NCBI GenBank assembly: GCA_947631505.1
Contig: CANRLR010000006.1
Location: forward strand, 1-64,000
Length of the DNA: 64,000 nucleotides
DNA from: an uncultured Lachnospiraceae bacterium
GTDB taxonomy: Bacteria; Bacillota; Clostridia; Lachnospirales; Lachnospiraceae
Reading direction: 5' to 3'
A model generated the notes under the pieces. The model ran no database searches. It was not told the origin of the DNA and saw nothing but the letters and a program-made list of their open reading frames with translations. Below are positions 24,702 through 35,203 of this stretch, piece by piece. Position 1 is the first letter of the stretch; every line of letters starts with the position of its first letter. The position numbers and the translations under genes are program-made.

Positions 24702-26780
24702 CTAATTCAAATCAAATTCCGATACAATGCCATTCAGAGCCTCCGCACTCTTTGTACTGTCTTTCATAAACTGTTCGGTTGCCTCAATTTTATGCACCAT
24801 TTCTGTTGTTTTACCAGCAATATCTGATACACCTGCTGCGGATTCCCCAACGGTTGAATTAATCTCCTTCGTAGAGAAAGAAATTTGTGTAATAGCCGTA
24901 ACAAGCTCTTTCACAGCACTGTTGATCTTCTCCATTCCAGAATGATAAGAACCCGCATCCTCATCATAATTCTCACCGATCTCTTTGAAATTTTCAAAGT
25001 TTTCACGAACGGTACCGCCCAGAAATTCTACCGTTTCATTAAGACATCCGATAAGACTTTGCACCGAACCATTTACCTGTCCGATAATTTCATTGATATC
25101 CGCAACAGCATCCTGTGTCTGGGAAGCCAAATTGCCAATCTCTGTAGCAACGACAGCAAAGCCCTTTCCTGCTTCCCCTGCTCTTGCCGCTTCAATAGAG
25201 GCATTTAAGGCAAGCAGATTGGTCTGCGAAGAAATATCCATAATATTCTGTGTAAGTTCATTGATCCGCTCTACGGCCTGTGCCTGTCTCATCGCCTCTT
25301 TTGAATTTTCCAGAACTTCTTCACAAACGGAATTTGTATTGCTGCTCACTTCTAGTGTCATTTTTTTCAGCGATACTGCCCGCTCTTTTACCTGCAGGGA
25401 ATTTTCCGCTCCCTGCTTGGATAGCTGTTCAATATCCTTCGCATTTACATTTACACGCTCTATTGCCTGATTCACTGTATCTGTTGCACTTGCCGCCTCT
25501 TCCATAGCAGCAGCAAGCTCTTCTGCTGTAGCAGAGTTGTTGCTGCAAATATCACCAACAACTTCCATATTCTGATTCAGATCCAGCACATTATCACCCA
25601 GCGTCAAACCCGTAGCTTCAATCAGATTCACCATTTCACGCAATTTCTTTCTCATCTGCTGGATGGCTCTCGCCATATCACCGGTTTCATCTTTTATCTT
25701 GACCAGCTTCGGACTATTTGCATTTTTCTTAAAATTAAGCTGTGCTGTATCCTTTACTATTTCTGTCAACTGGCAAATAGGTTTTGACAAATTGTGGCTG
25801 AAAAACAATGCCACAAAAAGACCATAGAGAATGGAAATCAGCATGGCAGCTGCAATCCACAGAAACAATTTCCGTGAGGACTCATGAATTTCTGCCGTCG
25901 GAACAGCTACCACCAGCTTCATCCCATTCTTTAGCGAAGCAAAGCCGGCCGTCTCCTCTTTTCCCTTATTGGAATACTCTCTGACCGTTTCATTTTTACC
26001 CGCTGCCAGATAATCTGAAAGTTCTGTGCTCATATCCGTAACCGCTGTTCCATATTCCGCATTGGGATGAGTCATAATATTATTTTGGGAATTGACAAGA
26101 AAGCCATAACCGCTTTCAAAACATTTTGCTTTATCCGCTAATGCCTTGACCTCATTAAAATCAATATCCATACCGACAATTCCCACTTGAACGCCATCTA
26201 TCACAATCGGCACGACATAAGAAATCATATAAACATTAATATTGGAATTCAGATAAGGATCCATCCATGTCGGCTTTCCATTGTTGACCGGAATGTAATA
26301 CCAGCCTACATGTTCGAGGTCATCTTTGTCATAGCTGCTAAAATCCGTTGGTGTTAAGGATTCAAATTTTGCATCCCCACCACTCCGGGATGCGAACAGG
26401 CCGGAAGTACCTTCTGTAAAATCCGGATTATATCTTATATAATAAGTCAAGGCTCCCTGTGTGTTTTCAGCACTTTCCAGTGAAACATCCTGAAGCTTTA
26501 TGGTACACTCTTTTACATAATCAGAATCCTTCTGAAAACGGTCAACATCATCAATCGTATGAATTGTTATATCGGCAAGCGTATTTACAGAAGACTCAAT
26601 TCGCGACAGTGTGTTATCCAGTATTAAACCATTTTCTTTTGCCACATTCATTAATTTTTCTTCTGCATCCTGATTCGTAACTGTCAATGAGTTATACATA
26701 CTGACAGCACCACAGATCAATGTTGCCACCAGCACCGTTCCTAGAACACTCAGTAACACCCTTCCTCGTAACGATTTCAT
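24702..26780 (-). CDS. Methyl-accepting chemotaxis protein with dCache sensor
   Basis: The 692-residue chemoreceptor has a membrane segment near residues 10-30, a large extracytoplasmic dCache-type sensor (to about 305; [20 protein letters not shown] is a Cache core), a second membrane segment ([17 protein letters not shown]) and HAMP. The signalling tip is [20 protein letters not shown]. Ligand cannot be told. It is 28 bases downstream of the second chemoreceptor gene on the same transcript. GGAGG precedes the ATG. Confidence 0.92.
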   Translation of the reverse strand: MKSLRGRVLLSVLGTVLVATLICGAVSMYNSLTVTNQDAEEKLMNVAKENGLILDNTLSRIESSVNTLADITIHTIDDVDRFQKDSDYVKECTIKLQDVSLESAENTQGALTYYIRYNPDFTEGTSGLFASRSGGDAKFESLTPTDFSSYDKDDLEHVGWYYIPVNNGKPTWMDPYLNSNINVYMISYVVPIVIDGVQVGIVGMDIDFNEVKALADKAKCFESGYGFLVNSQNNIMTHPNAEYGTAVTDMSTELSDYLAAGKNETVREYSNKGKEETAGFASLKNGMKLVVAVPTAEIHESSRKLFLWIAAAMLISILYGLFVALFFSHNLSKPICQLTEIVKDTAQLNFKKNANSPKLVKIKDETGDMARAIQQMRKKLREMVNLIEATGLTLGDNVLDLNQNMEVVGDICSNNSATAEELAAAMEEAASATDTVNQAIERVNVNAKDIEQLSKQGAENSLQVKERAVSLKKMTLEVSSNTNSVCEEVLENSKEAMRQAQAVERINELTQNIMDISSQTNLLALNASIEAARAGEAGKGFAVVATEIGNLASQTQDAVADINEIIGQVNGSVQSLIGCLNETVEFLGGTVRENFENFKEIGENYDEDAGSYHSGMEKINSAVKELVTAITQISFSTKEINSTVGESAAGVSDIAGKTTEMVHKIEATEQFMKDSTKSAEALNGIVSEFDLN

Positions 26781-26808
26781 GAAAAAACCTCCTTAACACA
26801 AAATTATT

Positions 26809-28524
26809 TTACATTTCAAAATGTTTTGTATTTCCCGCCAGCTGCTCTGCCAATCTAGTAAGCTCTTCGGTTGCTTCATGGCATGTCTTAATAATCTGAT
26901 TAAGTGCCTGCATAGAGGCAGAAGTTTCTTCTGTACTTGCTGCATTTTCCTCTGCAATAGCAGCAAGATTATCAACAATACCAGTAACCGTATCCTTATG
27001 CTCATTCAGTGCATCCGTCTGCTGGCGAATCTTAATAATGGCATCCGCTACATCATGAATTTCTGTATTCAGAGCCGAGAACATATCACTTGTCTGGGAA
27101 AGCTTATCATTTTGCACTTCAATATTACCCACTACCTCATTCATTGTCGTAACACTGGTATCTGAATTTTCAATCAGTGCATTTACAATTCCTACAATTC
27201 GTTCCGCAGACTCTCTGGATTGCTCAGACAGGTTACGGATCTCATCCGCAACAACTGCAAATCCCTTTCCATTTTCTCCTGCTCTCGCAGCTTCAATGCT
27301 TGCGTTCAAAGAAAGAAGATTTGTCTGTGCAGCTATATCCGTAATCAACTCGATTGCTTCCCGGATCTGCTGGGCAGACTGGTTTGTCAAATCGGTCTGC
27401 TTTTGTACCGTAATCACAGAGTCCCTTGTTCTCTCGCTGATTTCATACAATTCTTTCAAGTTATCTCCAGCCGTTCTATTATACTCGCGCATCTTTTCTG
27501 AACTGCTGTTAAGAGTCTCTACACTGAGAGATGTCTCCTCCAATGCCTGTCCCATCTCCGCTACTCTGTGATTTGCTGTCATTGTTTCATGTGCCTGATT
27601 TGTGGCACCCCCTGCGATTTCATCTACAGCAGTATTTACATTCGTAATGGATTCCGAAATATTCAGAAAAGAATCTGAAAACTGGTCAGAAAAACTTTCC
27701 AGTGCCTTGGAGGAATCGGTTATGCTCGTAAGAATTTCATGAAGGGAATGAATCAAGCTCTGTATCGCTCGTGCAATATCTCCCACCTCATCACTGCGAC
27801 TCAAAAGATGTGGTTTCATTTCAAAATTCAACACACCTTTGGCAACATTATCAAGGTTATCTACCGCACCATCCAAACTTTTGACAATCCAAATGACCAT
27901 AAAAAGAACGATAAAGAACGCAATGGCAAATATAGTAAACATGGCAATAACCATGGATATAATTGTATTTTTCAATCCGGCCTTGACCTGTGTCTGACTT
28001 CTGCCGCAGAAAATGCTGCCGATAACCTCATTGGTACCCGGCTGATATAAAGGCACATAATAGCCGTCATACGTAGTTCCGAACAATTCAATATTTACTG
28101 CGTGATGTTCCTCTCCCTTTTGAAGCTTTTCATATACCTCAGAAGAAATTTTTGTGTTAATTTCGCGCTTCCCTGATTCGTCTGTGAGAGTGGTAAGTAT
28201 ACGGGTATCCCCATAAAACAGAGATAATTCCACATCCTGCTCTTTTTTCAGCTCATCAAGCAGCTCATAATTCCCGCTTAATGTCTGGCTGCCTTTCATA
28301 AGAGTGTCACCATTCATAACAAATTTACCGTCTTTGTCCAGTTCCGTATAAGTCTGACGGACACTTCTCGCGATTCCACTGATTTCCCGCTCAACTAAGC
28401 TCTCAGACAAATCTTTCTGCTTCATAACCCCCAAAAAAATCCCGGTTACCGCAATAAGCAGAATCGGTATTGCTACCGTCAGGCTTAATTTTAAAGCGAG
28501 TCGTAATCCTTTCTTTTGTTTCAT
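26809..28524 (-). CDS. Methyl-accepting chemotaxis protein with single-Cache sensor
   Basis: The 571-residue receptor has an N-terminal membrane segment, a compact Cache sensor ([20 protein letters not shown], then GSIFCGRSQ) of about 150 residues, a second membrane segment ([20 protein letters not shown]), HAMP and the conserved tip [20 protein letters not shown]. The Cys in GSIFCGR is usual for this sensor type. GGGGGAAAAAGC precedes the ATG. It is transcribed with the dCache receptor from the promoter at 28564-28592. Confidence 0.92.
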   Translation of the reverse strand: MKQKKGLRLALKLSLTVAIPILLIAVTGIFLGVMKQKDLSESLVEREISGIARSVRQTYTELDKDGKFVMNGDTLMKGSQTLSGNYELLDELKKEQDVELSLFYGDTRILTTLTDESGKREINTKISSEVYEKLQKGEEHHAVNIELFGTTYDGYYVPLYQPGTNEVIGSIFCGRSQTQVKAGLKNTIISMVIAMFTIFAIAFFIVLFMVIWIVKSLDGAVDNLDNVAKGVLNFEMKPHLLSRSDEVGDIARAIQSLIHSLHEILTSITDSSKALESFSDQFSDSFLNISESITNVNTAVDEIAGGATNQAHETMTANHRVAEMGQALEETSLSVETLNSSSEKMREYNRTAGDNLKELYEISERTRDSVITVQKQTDLTNQSAQQIREAIELITDIAAQTNLLSLNASIEAARAGENGKGFAVVADEIRNLSEQSRESAERIVGIVNALIENSDTSVTTMNEVVGNIEVQNDKLSQTSDMFSALNTEIHDVADAIIKIRQQTDALNEHKDTVTGIVDNLAAIAEENAASTEETSASMQALNQIIKTCHEATEELTRLAEQLAGNTKHFEM

Positions 28525-28563
28525 GCTTTTTCCCCCTTATAGTTTTTTTCATGTTGAAATAAT

Positions 28564-28592
28564 ATTTTATCACTTTATTCGACTTTTTGCAA
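28564..28592 (-). promoter_or_regulatory. Sigma-A promoter for the chemoreceptor operon
   Basis: On the minus strand TTGCAA, a 17-base spacer and TAAAAT lie about 40 bases before the first chemoreceptor ATG. A SigD-type motif was not found here, unlike at the flagellin operon. Confidence 0.65.
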
Positions 28593-28747
28593 GGAATACC
28601 GTAGTTTCACTTGTCATTTCAACAGTGCGGATCCATTTAATTTCTGAGAATTTTATAGAATAACACTGGTAAAATCTGACTATACTGTTAATAGAATAGT
28701 TTTCGGTTTATTATGTATGACATTATATCCTGAAAGGAGGTAATACG

Positions 28748-28960
28748 ATGAAAACAAAGAAAAAAAATCCGGTCTGTCAAGCAAAAGAGCAGTTACTTTG
28801 GGAAATTGAATCTTTAAAACAATCTCTCGAAATTGTGAACTCCAATTTTGAAAATGTGTCAGATCCGGATTTAATTGACAGTTATATTTACGAAATGAAT
28901 GCCCTTTCGTTTCGATACAAATATTTGTTAAAACAATTCAAAAGTTTTCACGCCTCATAA
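28748..28960 (+). CDS. DUF2508 (YaaL-like) small protein
   Basis: The 70-residue protein matches the YaaL/DUF2508 family: KEQLLWEIESLKQSLEIVNS, then NFENVSDPDLIDSYIYEMNA and RYKYLLKQFK. Family members sit near recombination or sigma-factor genes in Firmicutes and have no established function. AAAGGAGGTAATACG precedes the ATG. It is convergent with FliS, overlapping it by 13 bases. Confidence 0.85.
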   Translation: MKTKKKNPVCQAKEQLLWEIESLKQSLEIVNSNFENVSDPDLIDSYIYEMNALSFRYKYLLKQFKSFHAS

Positions 28961-29427
28961 CCACGGCTGTGGTCCATGCCCATGGCAACCGTTTCATTCA
29001 GGCTGCCCCTTCCATAGGTCAGCCCTGCATAAATCTGCTGTGTATTTTCCATGACCGGTGCAGAGGAATCCTGCTTTGCCACTTCCTGAAAAGATGGTAA
29101 TAATTTCTGCAAAATATTCAGTGCATGGTCAAAAAACTCTGGTTGTCGCAAAGCGATTCCCTGACACAGCTCACCACCGGCATAAATATAGAGCTGCCGT
29201 AAATAATGGGAAATGCCATATTTCATCTCTAAACTGCACATCAATTCCTCAATAAGTCCTTTGGCACGGTCAATCTCTTTGCGCGCCTCCGAAACCTTGT
29301 CCTCCAAAAGGAATTTTTTTCCCTCTTCAATACTGGCAATCGCTGCCTCATAAATAATAACAACCAATTCACTGCGGTTCGCCTGTGTTACTCTGGTAGC
29401 AAAACCCTGCAACTTTTCTTTTTCCAT
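28948..29427 (-). CDS. fliS: Flagellar export chaperone FliS-like
   Basis: FliS binds the flagellin C-terminus in the cytoplasm and prevents premature polymerisation. The 159-residue protein carries the family signatures RVTQANRSELVVIIYEAAIA, GLIEELMCSLEMKYG and the helical layout, with a longer C-terminus than the usual 125-130 residues. The ATG at 29427 is chosen because GGAGG is 6 bases upstream; the frame opens at 29445. It is 26 bases downstream of flagellin. Confidence 0.8.
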   Translation of the reverse strand: MEKEKLQGFATRVTQANRSELVVIIYEAAIASIEEGKKFLLEDKVSEARKEIDRAKGLIEELMCSLEMKYGISHYLRQLYIYAGGELCQGIALRQPEFFDHALNILQKLLPSFQEVAKQDSSAPVMENTQQIYAGLTYGRGSLNETVAMGMDHSRGYEA

Positions 29428-29453
29428 ACGAACCTCCATTTCCATTTTCTAAA

Positions 29454-30875
29454 TTAACCCTGTAATAGCTGTAAGATTGTCTGCGGCTGGTTATTTGCCT
29501 GAGCCAGCATGGAAGTTCCTGCCTGAGTCAGTACACTGTACTGGGTATACTTTGTCATTTCCTCAGACATATCTACATCTTCAATCCGGGAGCAGGCCTC
29601 GGTCAAATTCTCTTCCGTAGTATCCAGACTTGATACCGCCCTGTCCATACGGTTCTGATAAGCACCTAACTTGGAACGTACAGAGGATATCTGCTGAATG
29701 GCATTGTCAAAGCCGGCTATGGATCGAGATGCCCCCTCTCTGGTACATACATTAAGATACTGAATGTCCAGCGCCTCACAAGTTACTGGCGGTACCGAAA
29801 TATCTATTGTCTGTCCCTCATTGGCACCGATTTGAATGGCTACATAACCGGCATCCAGCATAGTTACGGTAGCATCGGAACCTGCTTTTGCCTGAGAGAC
29901 ATTAAAAATCATACTAAAACCATTGCGGTCTGATACTTCTACTCTTCCTCCATCCGTAAATACAGTAGCTGTCTTGGAAAAGCCTGAATCTGTATCCAGT
30001 GTTACTTCTGCATCCGTTCCCAGCTGGGTAGCTGCTCCTTTTACGCCTAGCATATCTGCCAGTTCCTCATTATCTGTTGTCATTGTAATATTATGGGAAG
30101 CACCATAAAGAACGGAAGTAAAAAAGAAGCATGTTGCATCTTTTAACTCGCATTCTTTTCCGCCGTCACTTGGAACCACATCAATGTTCATCATCTCACA
30201 ATAATCCCGGATAGAAGCATAAACCTCTTGATAAGTTTTTCCTGCTTCAATTTTGATACTTTCACCATTGATCTGAAGTGTACCGGCAGCCTCTTTTGTC
30301 ACAACCTCATCCGGTGACCCGAATCCAAGTGTCCCGCTTTTCATTGTTGTCTGTGTAGCCGCCGCATCCACAGTAAACGTATAACTTGTCAAACGTACAT
30401 CATCACTGGCAGATACCAAGCGAACCCCGACATTACTGGAAGAAGACTGCCGACAACAGGAGCCATCCAATACACTCATTGTATTATACTCTGTCTGCTC
30501 TGCCAAACGGTCAATCTCTGCACGCAGGGAATCAATTTCCTCCTGAATGGCCTGTTTGTCACTGATCGTATTCGTTTCGTTCGCTGCCTGAACGGACAAT
30601 TCACGACAACGCTGAAGCATTGCTTCAATTTCCGTAAGAGCACCTTCTGCTGTCTGAATAAAAGATATGCCATCCGAACCATTTTGGGATGCCCGGTGCA
30701 ATCCACGTATCTGTGCATGCATTTTCTGCGATATCGCCATACCAGCTGCATCATCTGCTGCCTTATTGATCCGGTAGCCGGAAGATAAACGATTCGTGCT
30801 TGTTGTCAGTTTCTTCTGAACCGAGTTCAAATTAAAGTTGGCACGCATCGCTGTTATGTTTGTATTGATTTTCAT
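29454..30875 (-). CDS. Flagellin
   Basis: The 473-residue filament subunit has conserved D0/D1 ends: MKINTNITAMRANFNLNSVQ, NRLSSGYRINKAADDAAGMA, ISFIQTAEGALTEIEAMLQR and QAANETNTISDKQAIQEEID at the front; RMDRAVSSLDTTEENLTEA and QYSVLTQAGTSMLAQANNQP at the back. The variable middle (about 150-370) is an extra surface domain. AAAGGACGATGATTT precedes the ATG, which overlaps the stop of the DUF6240 gene. The TLR5-recognised region is in the conserved front part in related flagellins; this was not tested. Confidence 0.95.
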   Translation of the reverse strand: MKINTNITAMRANFNLNSVQKKLTTSTNRLSSGYRINKAADDAAGMAISQKMHAQIRGLHRASQNGSDGISFIQTAEGALTEIEAMLQRCRELSVQAANETNTISDKQAIQEEIDSLRAEIDRLAEQTEYNTMSVLDGSCCRQSSSSNVGVRLVSASDDVRLTSYTFTVDAAATQTTMKSGTLGFGSPDEVVTKEAAGTLQINGESIKIEAGKTYQEVYASIRDYCEMMNIDVVPSDGGKECELKDATCFFFTSVLYGASHNITMTTDNEELADMLGVKGAATQLGTDAEVTLDTDSGFSKTATVFTDGGRVEVSDRNGFSMIFNVSQAKAGSDATVTMLDAGYVAIQIGANEGQTIDISVPPVTCEALDIQYLNVCTREGASRSIAGFDNAIQQISSVRSKLGAYQNRMDRAVSSLDTTEENLTEACSRIEDVDMSEEMTKYTQYSVLTQAGTSMLAQANNQPQTILQLLQG

Positions 30876-33793
30876 AAATCATCGTCCTTTCTTGCCACAT
30901 TTGTTATAAAACATTTTGCCACCTGATACAAATCCTTATTCTTTGTACCATTCGCTTTATCACCTACATGAAGAGAGGTACGGTTGCCCTGTACAAGGCT
31001 GTCACTGTCCATAGTAAATCCCATCTCTTCCAAATCCTTTTCAAATCTTTTCAATATGCTCTGGCATTCGCCAATGCTCTCGGTGCGTTCTGTTGTTACG
31101 AATCCTTTGACATGACCATCCCTGACACGGAATGTTGCCTGAACCTTTCCTAATTCAGAAGATTCCATAAAAATTTCCACACTTCCCTTTTTGTTTCCAC
31201 CGCTTTGAACCGTCACATGGCAACTGGTAATACCCTGTTCTGTTACAATCGGTACTTCATACATCTGGCGGCTTCGCAAGCTCTGATAAAAAGAGATCCC
31301 TCTTGCCATTCTGGCAAGGGAAACAACATCATCATATGTTATATCGTCACTTTCTTTCTCTTTCTCCAGTTTTTCTTCATGAACGGCATCTAATTTTTCG
31401 TATATTTCGTCCAGTTCTTCCGGACTGTCAAATTTTTCCTGAATTTCTTCGCTTTCCTCCTCGGTCCAGAACCGGGATAAGCCCGGTCTCTGACCGCCCA
31501 TATATTCCTTGGCAGAGAGACGAAATGCAATTGAATCCGGTAATTCCAGATCTTGCAAAAATTTCTGAATCTGGCCATCTGCATCTGCAATTGCTTCCTT
31601 TAACTCCTCTGCCATATGCTCATAGTATGAATCCATCTCACCCTTTACCTGAGCTTCCTCACAATTTTCCAGCAGGGTCTCCAAAGACATATCCATAAAG
31701 CTGTCCGCATTTTCTCTCATATACTTTGGAGAAATACTTTTCTCCAGCTGGGACACAAGGACTTTAGAGTAGGCAGATTGAATCTGTTCCGAAATGGAGC
31801 TTCCATTCACAGCGACACGCTCCAAGCCCCCGAACTCATCATCTACTGACACATCCAAGCCCTCTGCTCTTTTCGTCCGTGTAGCCGACAACAGTGCCGA
31901 CAGGGAAAGCTCTCTTCCTTCTTTTACTACCTGTCCGATCACAGCTCCATCACTTTTTTCAATTTTATCTAATAATCGGAATACACCGATCATACTTTGG
32001 CGCTCCTCTTCACTGATTTCTCCATGATGGTCCATCTTCCAAAGAAATTTACGGAACGAAATATCCTCATCTACCACATCTGCATACCGCTCATTTACAG
32101 CTATTTGCAGCTCATCCAGTGATATCTCGAGCGGATTTATCCCATCCTCAATTAATTTTGCAACTACCTGTGGTTTCATCTGTTCCATCAGCATCGTAAC
32201 TTTCGCATCATATGCCTTCATCTCTTCCACATGTTCTTTGGTCAGCTCCATCTGATTATAGCCGAGAATCCGAATGGCACGCTGATTTCTTGCCGTATTC
32301 TCCATTCCCAGTTCCTTCAGTATTTCATCCACATTGCCAAAAGCTTTCTTAATGGAATCCCCCAGATCTTTACGAACCTCTGTCCCTACTGCCTCATAGG
32401 TCTGTGCCGCTCTGTCATACTGGTCCTTTAGAACCGTTCCGCGTTCGGCCATGGAAGCCAGTGTTTCAGAGTCAGCTGTCTGAATCGTTTCACCGAGAAG
32501 CTCCACTGGTGCAGCTAATACTTCTTTTGCTGCCTGAATCGTATCGGACATCACTTCTGCATTTTCTGCTGTTATGGGAAGTCCGGTCTCTGCCAAAAGA
32601 GATTCTCTCGCCTGCTGTTCCTGAACCTTTAATTCTTCTACGATTTTCTGTAAGTTCGTAATGTCCAGCCGGATTCCTTTTGCCGCCATAGTTCTGGCTG
32701 CTTCTATTGTCATCGTTAGACGTATTTCTTCTAACTGCCGTTTGGCACTAATAAAATCTGCTTCCGTTGTAAATGTTTTCTGAAGTGTATGGTCATCCGC
32801 AGATAACAGGGATTTCACTGACTCCTCTGCCTCTTCCCATGACATCTTTGCCAGATCTGCTTTTTCCGGCAGAATACCCTCCGCTGTGCTATCGGCAATT
32901 CTTGCCAATATTTTATCCACCGGAAGATTTTTCAACTCCTCCAGCAGCTGCATTTTGTTAATATTATCAGCTGTTACAGGAAGGTCATTTTCAAAGAGCC
33001 ACCTTGCTGACTCCATCGCTTTTTCTGAATCAGCAAATCCGGCTTCTCGCAAAATCTCCTGAACCTGTAGTTCTACCGTGTGAAAAGTATCTGTCGTCTT
33101 CTCTTGCTCGGCTGCGGCATCCTGTGGCTGTGCTCCTGCTCCATATACGCTTCCGCTTATGCTCTCCGGCGTGACCGGCAATTCATTTCCAATAAAAAAC
33201 TTCATCGTTGTACTGGTAAAGCTCTGGCTCTGCATTGCCATGTCTGCTGCATGAGCAACCTTATCCACATTTTCTTCCGTTACCGGAATATTACTTGCGG
33301 ACAATTGATTTTGAACAGCAGAAATCAAAGCGGCATTTTCATTGGCAGAGCCCAAAGCAGCTTCTCTCGCTTTTTCAATCTCCTGCTCTTTCTCCACCTG
33401 ATTTTCCACTGCCTCCTGTTTCTCTGAACGCTGTTCCTTAACACGGCTAACAGCCCTTTCCAGCTGTGATGAAGTATATTCTTCCAGCGGAGTCTCTTCG
33501 TCGGATAATGCTTTTGCATCCTCACCTGTCATACAACGGCTGATAAAGTCTGCCGGTGACATTACACCATCATCCAGTGGCTCCACTGTATATGTATTTG
33601 ATTGTTTTAATTCTGCTTCTGTGTATACAACACTACTTCCCTTTTCCTGTTGTACGGCACAATCCTTTGTTTTTTCCAATGATTCATTGGAAATTCTGCC
33701 TTCCCTGGCAAACGGTACCGGCACATCATTTTTCTTTACTCCTTCTGTGCCTCCTAAGGCAAGGGAAATCTTATCATTATTTTGAATAATCAT
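30872..33793 (-). CDS. DUF6240 protein of the flagellin operon, FliK-like C-terminus
   Basis: The 973-residue helical protein consists of degenerate modules carrying a motif like NIPVTEENVDKVAHAADMA, ELPVTPESISGSVYGAG, DLPVTADNINKMQ or GLPITAENAEVMSDTIQ, spaced roughly 60-100 residues. The last 110 residues (KGSVEIFMESSELGKVQATF to EDLEEMGFTMDSDS) read like the C-terminal domain of the hook-length protein FliK. No signal peptide is present. The ATG at 33793 is preferred over the frame start at 33838, and a SigD-type promoter lies at 33829-33856. Its last codon overlaps the flagellin start. A role in flagellar export or assembly is inferred. Confidence 0.7.
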   Translation of the reverse strand: MIIQNNDKISLALGGTEGVKKNDVPVPFAREGRISNESLEKTKDCAVQQEKGSSVVYTEAELKQSNTYTVEPLDDGVMSPADFISRCMTGEDAKALSDEETPLEEYTSSQLERAVSRVKEQRSEKQEAVENQVEKEQEIEKAREAALGSANENAALISAVQNQLSASNIPVTEENVDKVAHAADMAMQSQSFTSTTMKFFIGNELPVTPESISGSVYGAGAQPQDAAAEQEKTTDTFHTVELQVQEILREAGFADSEKAMESARWLFENDLPVTADNINKMQLLEELKNLPVDKILARIADSTAEGILPEKADLAKMSWEEAEESVKSLLSADDHTLQKTFTTEADFISAKRQLEEIRLTMTIEAARTMAAKGIRLDITNLQKIVEELKVQEQQARESLLAETGLPITAENAEVMSDTIQAAKEVLAAPVELLGETIQTADSETLASMAERGTVLKDQYDRAAQTYEAVGTEVRKDLGDSIKKAFGNVDEILKELGMENTARNQRAIRILGYNQMELTKEHVEEMKAYDAKVTMLMEQMKPQVVAKLIEDGINPLEISLDELQIAVNERYADVVDEDISFRKFLWKMDHHGEISEEERQSMIGVFRLLDKIEKSDGAVIGQVVKEGRELSLSALLSATRTKRAEGLDVSVDDEFGGLERVAVNGSSISEQIQSAYSKVLVSQLEKSISPKYMRENADSFMDMSLETLLENCEEAQVKGEMDSYYEHMAEELKEAIADADGQIQKFLQDLELPDSIAFRLSAKEYMGGQRPGLSRFWTEEESEEIQEKFDSPEELDEIYEKLDAVHEEKLEKEKESDDITYDDVVSLARMARGISFYQSLRSRQMYEVPIVTEQGITSCHVTVQSGGNKKGSVEIFMESSELGKVQATFRVRDGHVKGFVTTERTESIGECQSILKRFEKDLEEMGFTMDSDSLVQGNRTSLHVGDKANGTKNKDLYQVAKCFITNVARKDDDL

Positions 33794-33828
33794 AGATTTC
33801 ACTCTCACTTTCGCAATCTGTAACCTAT

Positions 33829-33856
33829 ATTTCGGCAAAAATGAGAGAAATCTTTA
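33829..33856 (-). promoter_or_regulatory. SigD (sigma-28) type promoter for the flagellin operon
   Basis: On the minus strand TAAA, a 16-base spacer and GCCGAAAT match the flagellar sigma factor consensus (TAAA-N15-GCCGATAA). It sits just upstream of the DUF6240 gene at the head of DUF6240-flagellin-FliS. Confidence 0.65.
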
Positions 33857-33872
33857 GAACTTATTTCTTTTC

Positions 33873-34949
33873 CTATTTGTACTGCTCCAGCAATGAGGAA
33901 TCCAGCTTGATCCGATTATCCATTGTCTTCATAACATCCTCAATCTGCATTGCTTCCTTAATCTCTTTCACAGACAGATCATACAGATTGTTATCACGGA
34001 AATTCAATACTAACGGTTCAAAAATATTGTCCTCATTCTCGCGGATAACAAGTCCCTTCTCACGGTTCGTAAGTTCAATACATACACCCGGATAAAGGAT
34101 ATTAATCGCCTTAATCAGTGCATTCACTACCTGACGGTCATAGAGATCCTCCTGCCGCAGAAGGGTACGGATCGCTTTGATTTCAGAAGTCGGCTCTTCA
34201 TGTGATTTCATCGCCGTCATGCGGTCAAAAGCATCTGCCACATACAAAATGTTGGCATTTAAGTTAGACTTTAATGCCGCAGGAATCTGTTCACCTTCCT
34301 GTACATACAGCGTATGCATCTGATTGATCAGCTGCATAATATCCTCTTCTACATTCATATATTCCTTTAAAATATCTTGTGTTTTTTTCCTGATTGCTTC
34401 ACGCTGTTCCGGTGACGCCTCATCACTCTGTGTAATATTACTTTGGCTCAATGCACCAATATCATGCAAAATAGCAGCCTTCACAAGCGTATTTACCCTG
34501 CCTGTCGGTAATTCCATCTGTCTGGCAATAATCGCCGATAAAATTGCCACATTCAATACATGCTTATACACAAAATCTTCATTGCTGCGCAGATTTTGAA
34601 CAAAGTTTATCTTGCGGTCCAATCCACCATAATTTTTTATGACCAGACTGCACAGCCAGTCCAGTCCTTTATCCTTTTTACCGGATGCAATCAGATTAAG
34701 ATCCTCCCGGATGCTGAACACAGCCATTGTCTGAAACCGCTCAAAGTTAATATCATCTTCTGACATAGGCGGCACAGGTTCAGCCGGCTCCAATATATAG
34801 AGCCCTAAAAGGTTAAAGTTCTTAATACCGTAAATCGCCTGCATTGTAAGCTTCGTATCACGGTCATAAAGAAGAACTCCGTTTTTATTATAAATTGGTT
34901 TTCCCAGCCGCATACCTACCTTTAAGTCATCCACTTTTACAAATATCAC
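33873..34949 (-). CDS. HD-GYP-like protein with altered GYP loop
   Basis: The 358-residue protein carries the HD domain of c-di-GMP phosphodiesterases: YKHVLNVAILSAIIARQM, AAILHDIGALSQSN (HD pair) and YVADAFDRMTAM. The GYP loop (HHExxDGxGYP in true enzymes) is replaced by MHTLYVQEGEQIP, so catalysis or specificity is uncertain. The N-terminal 100 residues are of the type commonly linked to HD-GYP domains. The GTG start follows GGAGGAAATTTTT. It lies upstream of the flagellar operon, so a link to motility control is likely but inferred. Confidence 0.75.
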   Translation of the reverse strand: MIFVKVDDLKVGMRLGKPIYNKNGVLLYDRDTKLTMQAIYGIKNFNLLGLYILEPAEPVPPMSEDDINFERFQTMAVFSIREDLNLIASGKKDKGLDWLCSLVIKNYGGLDRKINFVQNLRSNEDFVYKHVLNVAILSAIIARQMELPTGRVNTLVKAAILHDIGALSQSNITQSDEASPEQREAIRKKTQDILKEYMNVEEDIMQLINQMHTLYVQEGEQIPAALKSNLNANILYVADAFDRMTAMKSHEEPTSEIKAIRTLLRQEDLYDRQVVNALIKAINILYPGVCIELTNREKGLVIRENEDNIFEPLVLNFRDNNLYDLSVKEIKEAMQIEDVMKTMDNRIKLDSSLLEQYK

Positions 34950-34997
34950 AAAAATTTCCTCCTTGTCTTATTTCCGTCACAATTATTTAGTAATTTT

Positions 34998-35203
34998 ATG
35001 ATGTCAGGGTCAAAAGGTCAACATTGCACGTGCTTGCACGAAAGCAATGTTTGACCTTATTGACCCGCCAAACATGAGAAAGTAGCCGTTTCCTACGGAA
35101 ACACGCGGATTTCGAATGTTTGCAGGATTGCGGGAATTGCGAAGCAATGGAGCAATCCGTGGACATCAGTTAGGGGCAAACTACCTTTTGACCCCAACAT
35201 CAT
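34998..35203. repeat. Full-length copy of the GGGGTCAAAA repeat element
   Basis: A 206-base element bounded by ATGATGTCAGGGTCAAAAGGT-like and inverted ends (19 of 21 bases match between left and right ends). The interior folds into several hairpins: AGGTCAACATTGC with GCAATGTTTGACCT, ATTGC with GCAAT, and GGATTGC with GCAATCC. About 88 bases of the right half recur at 59803-59890, and the ends alone recur at 7555-7590. It codes for nothing recognisable. It resembles a non-autonomous palindromic element (MITE/REP type). Confidence 0.65.

Noticed and set aside
24985-25470. Open frame of 161 codons on the plus strand, antisense to the dCache chemoreceptor
   Set aside because: It has no ribosome site or family signature, and its composition mirrors the antisense of the conserved chemoreceptor signalling domain.
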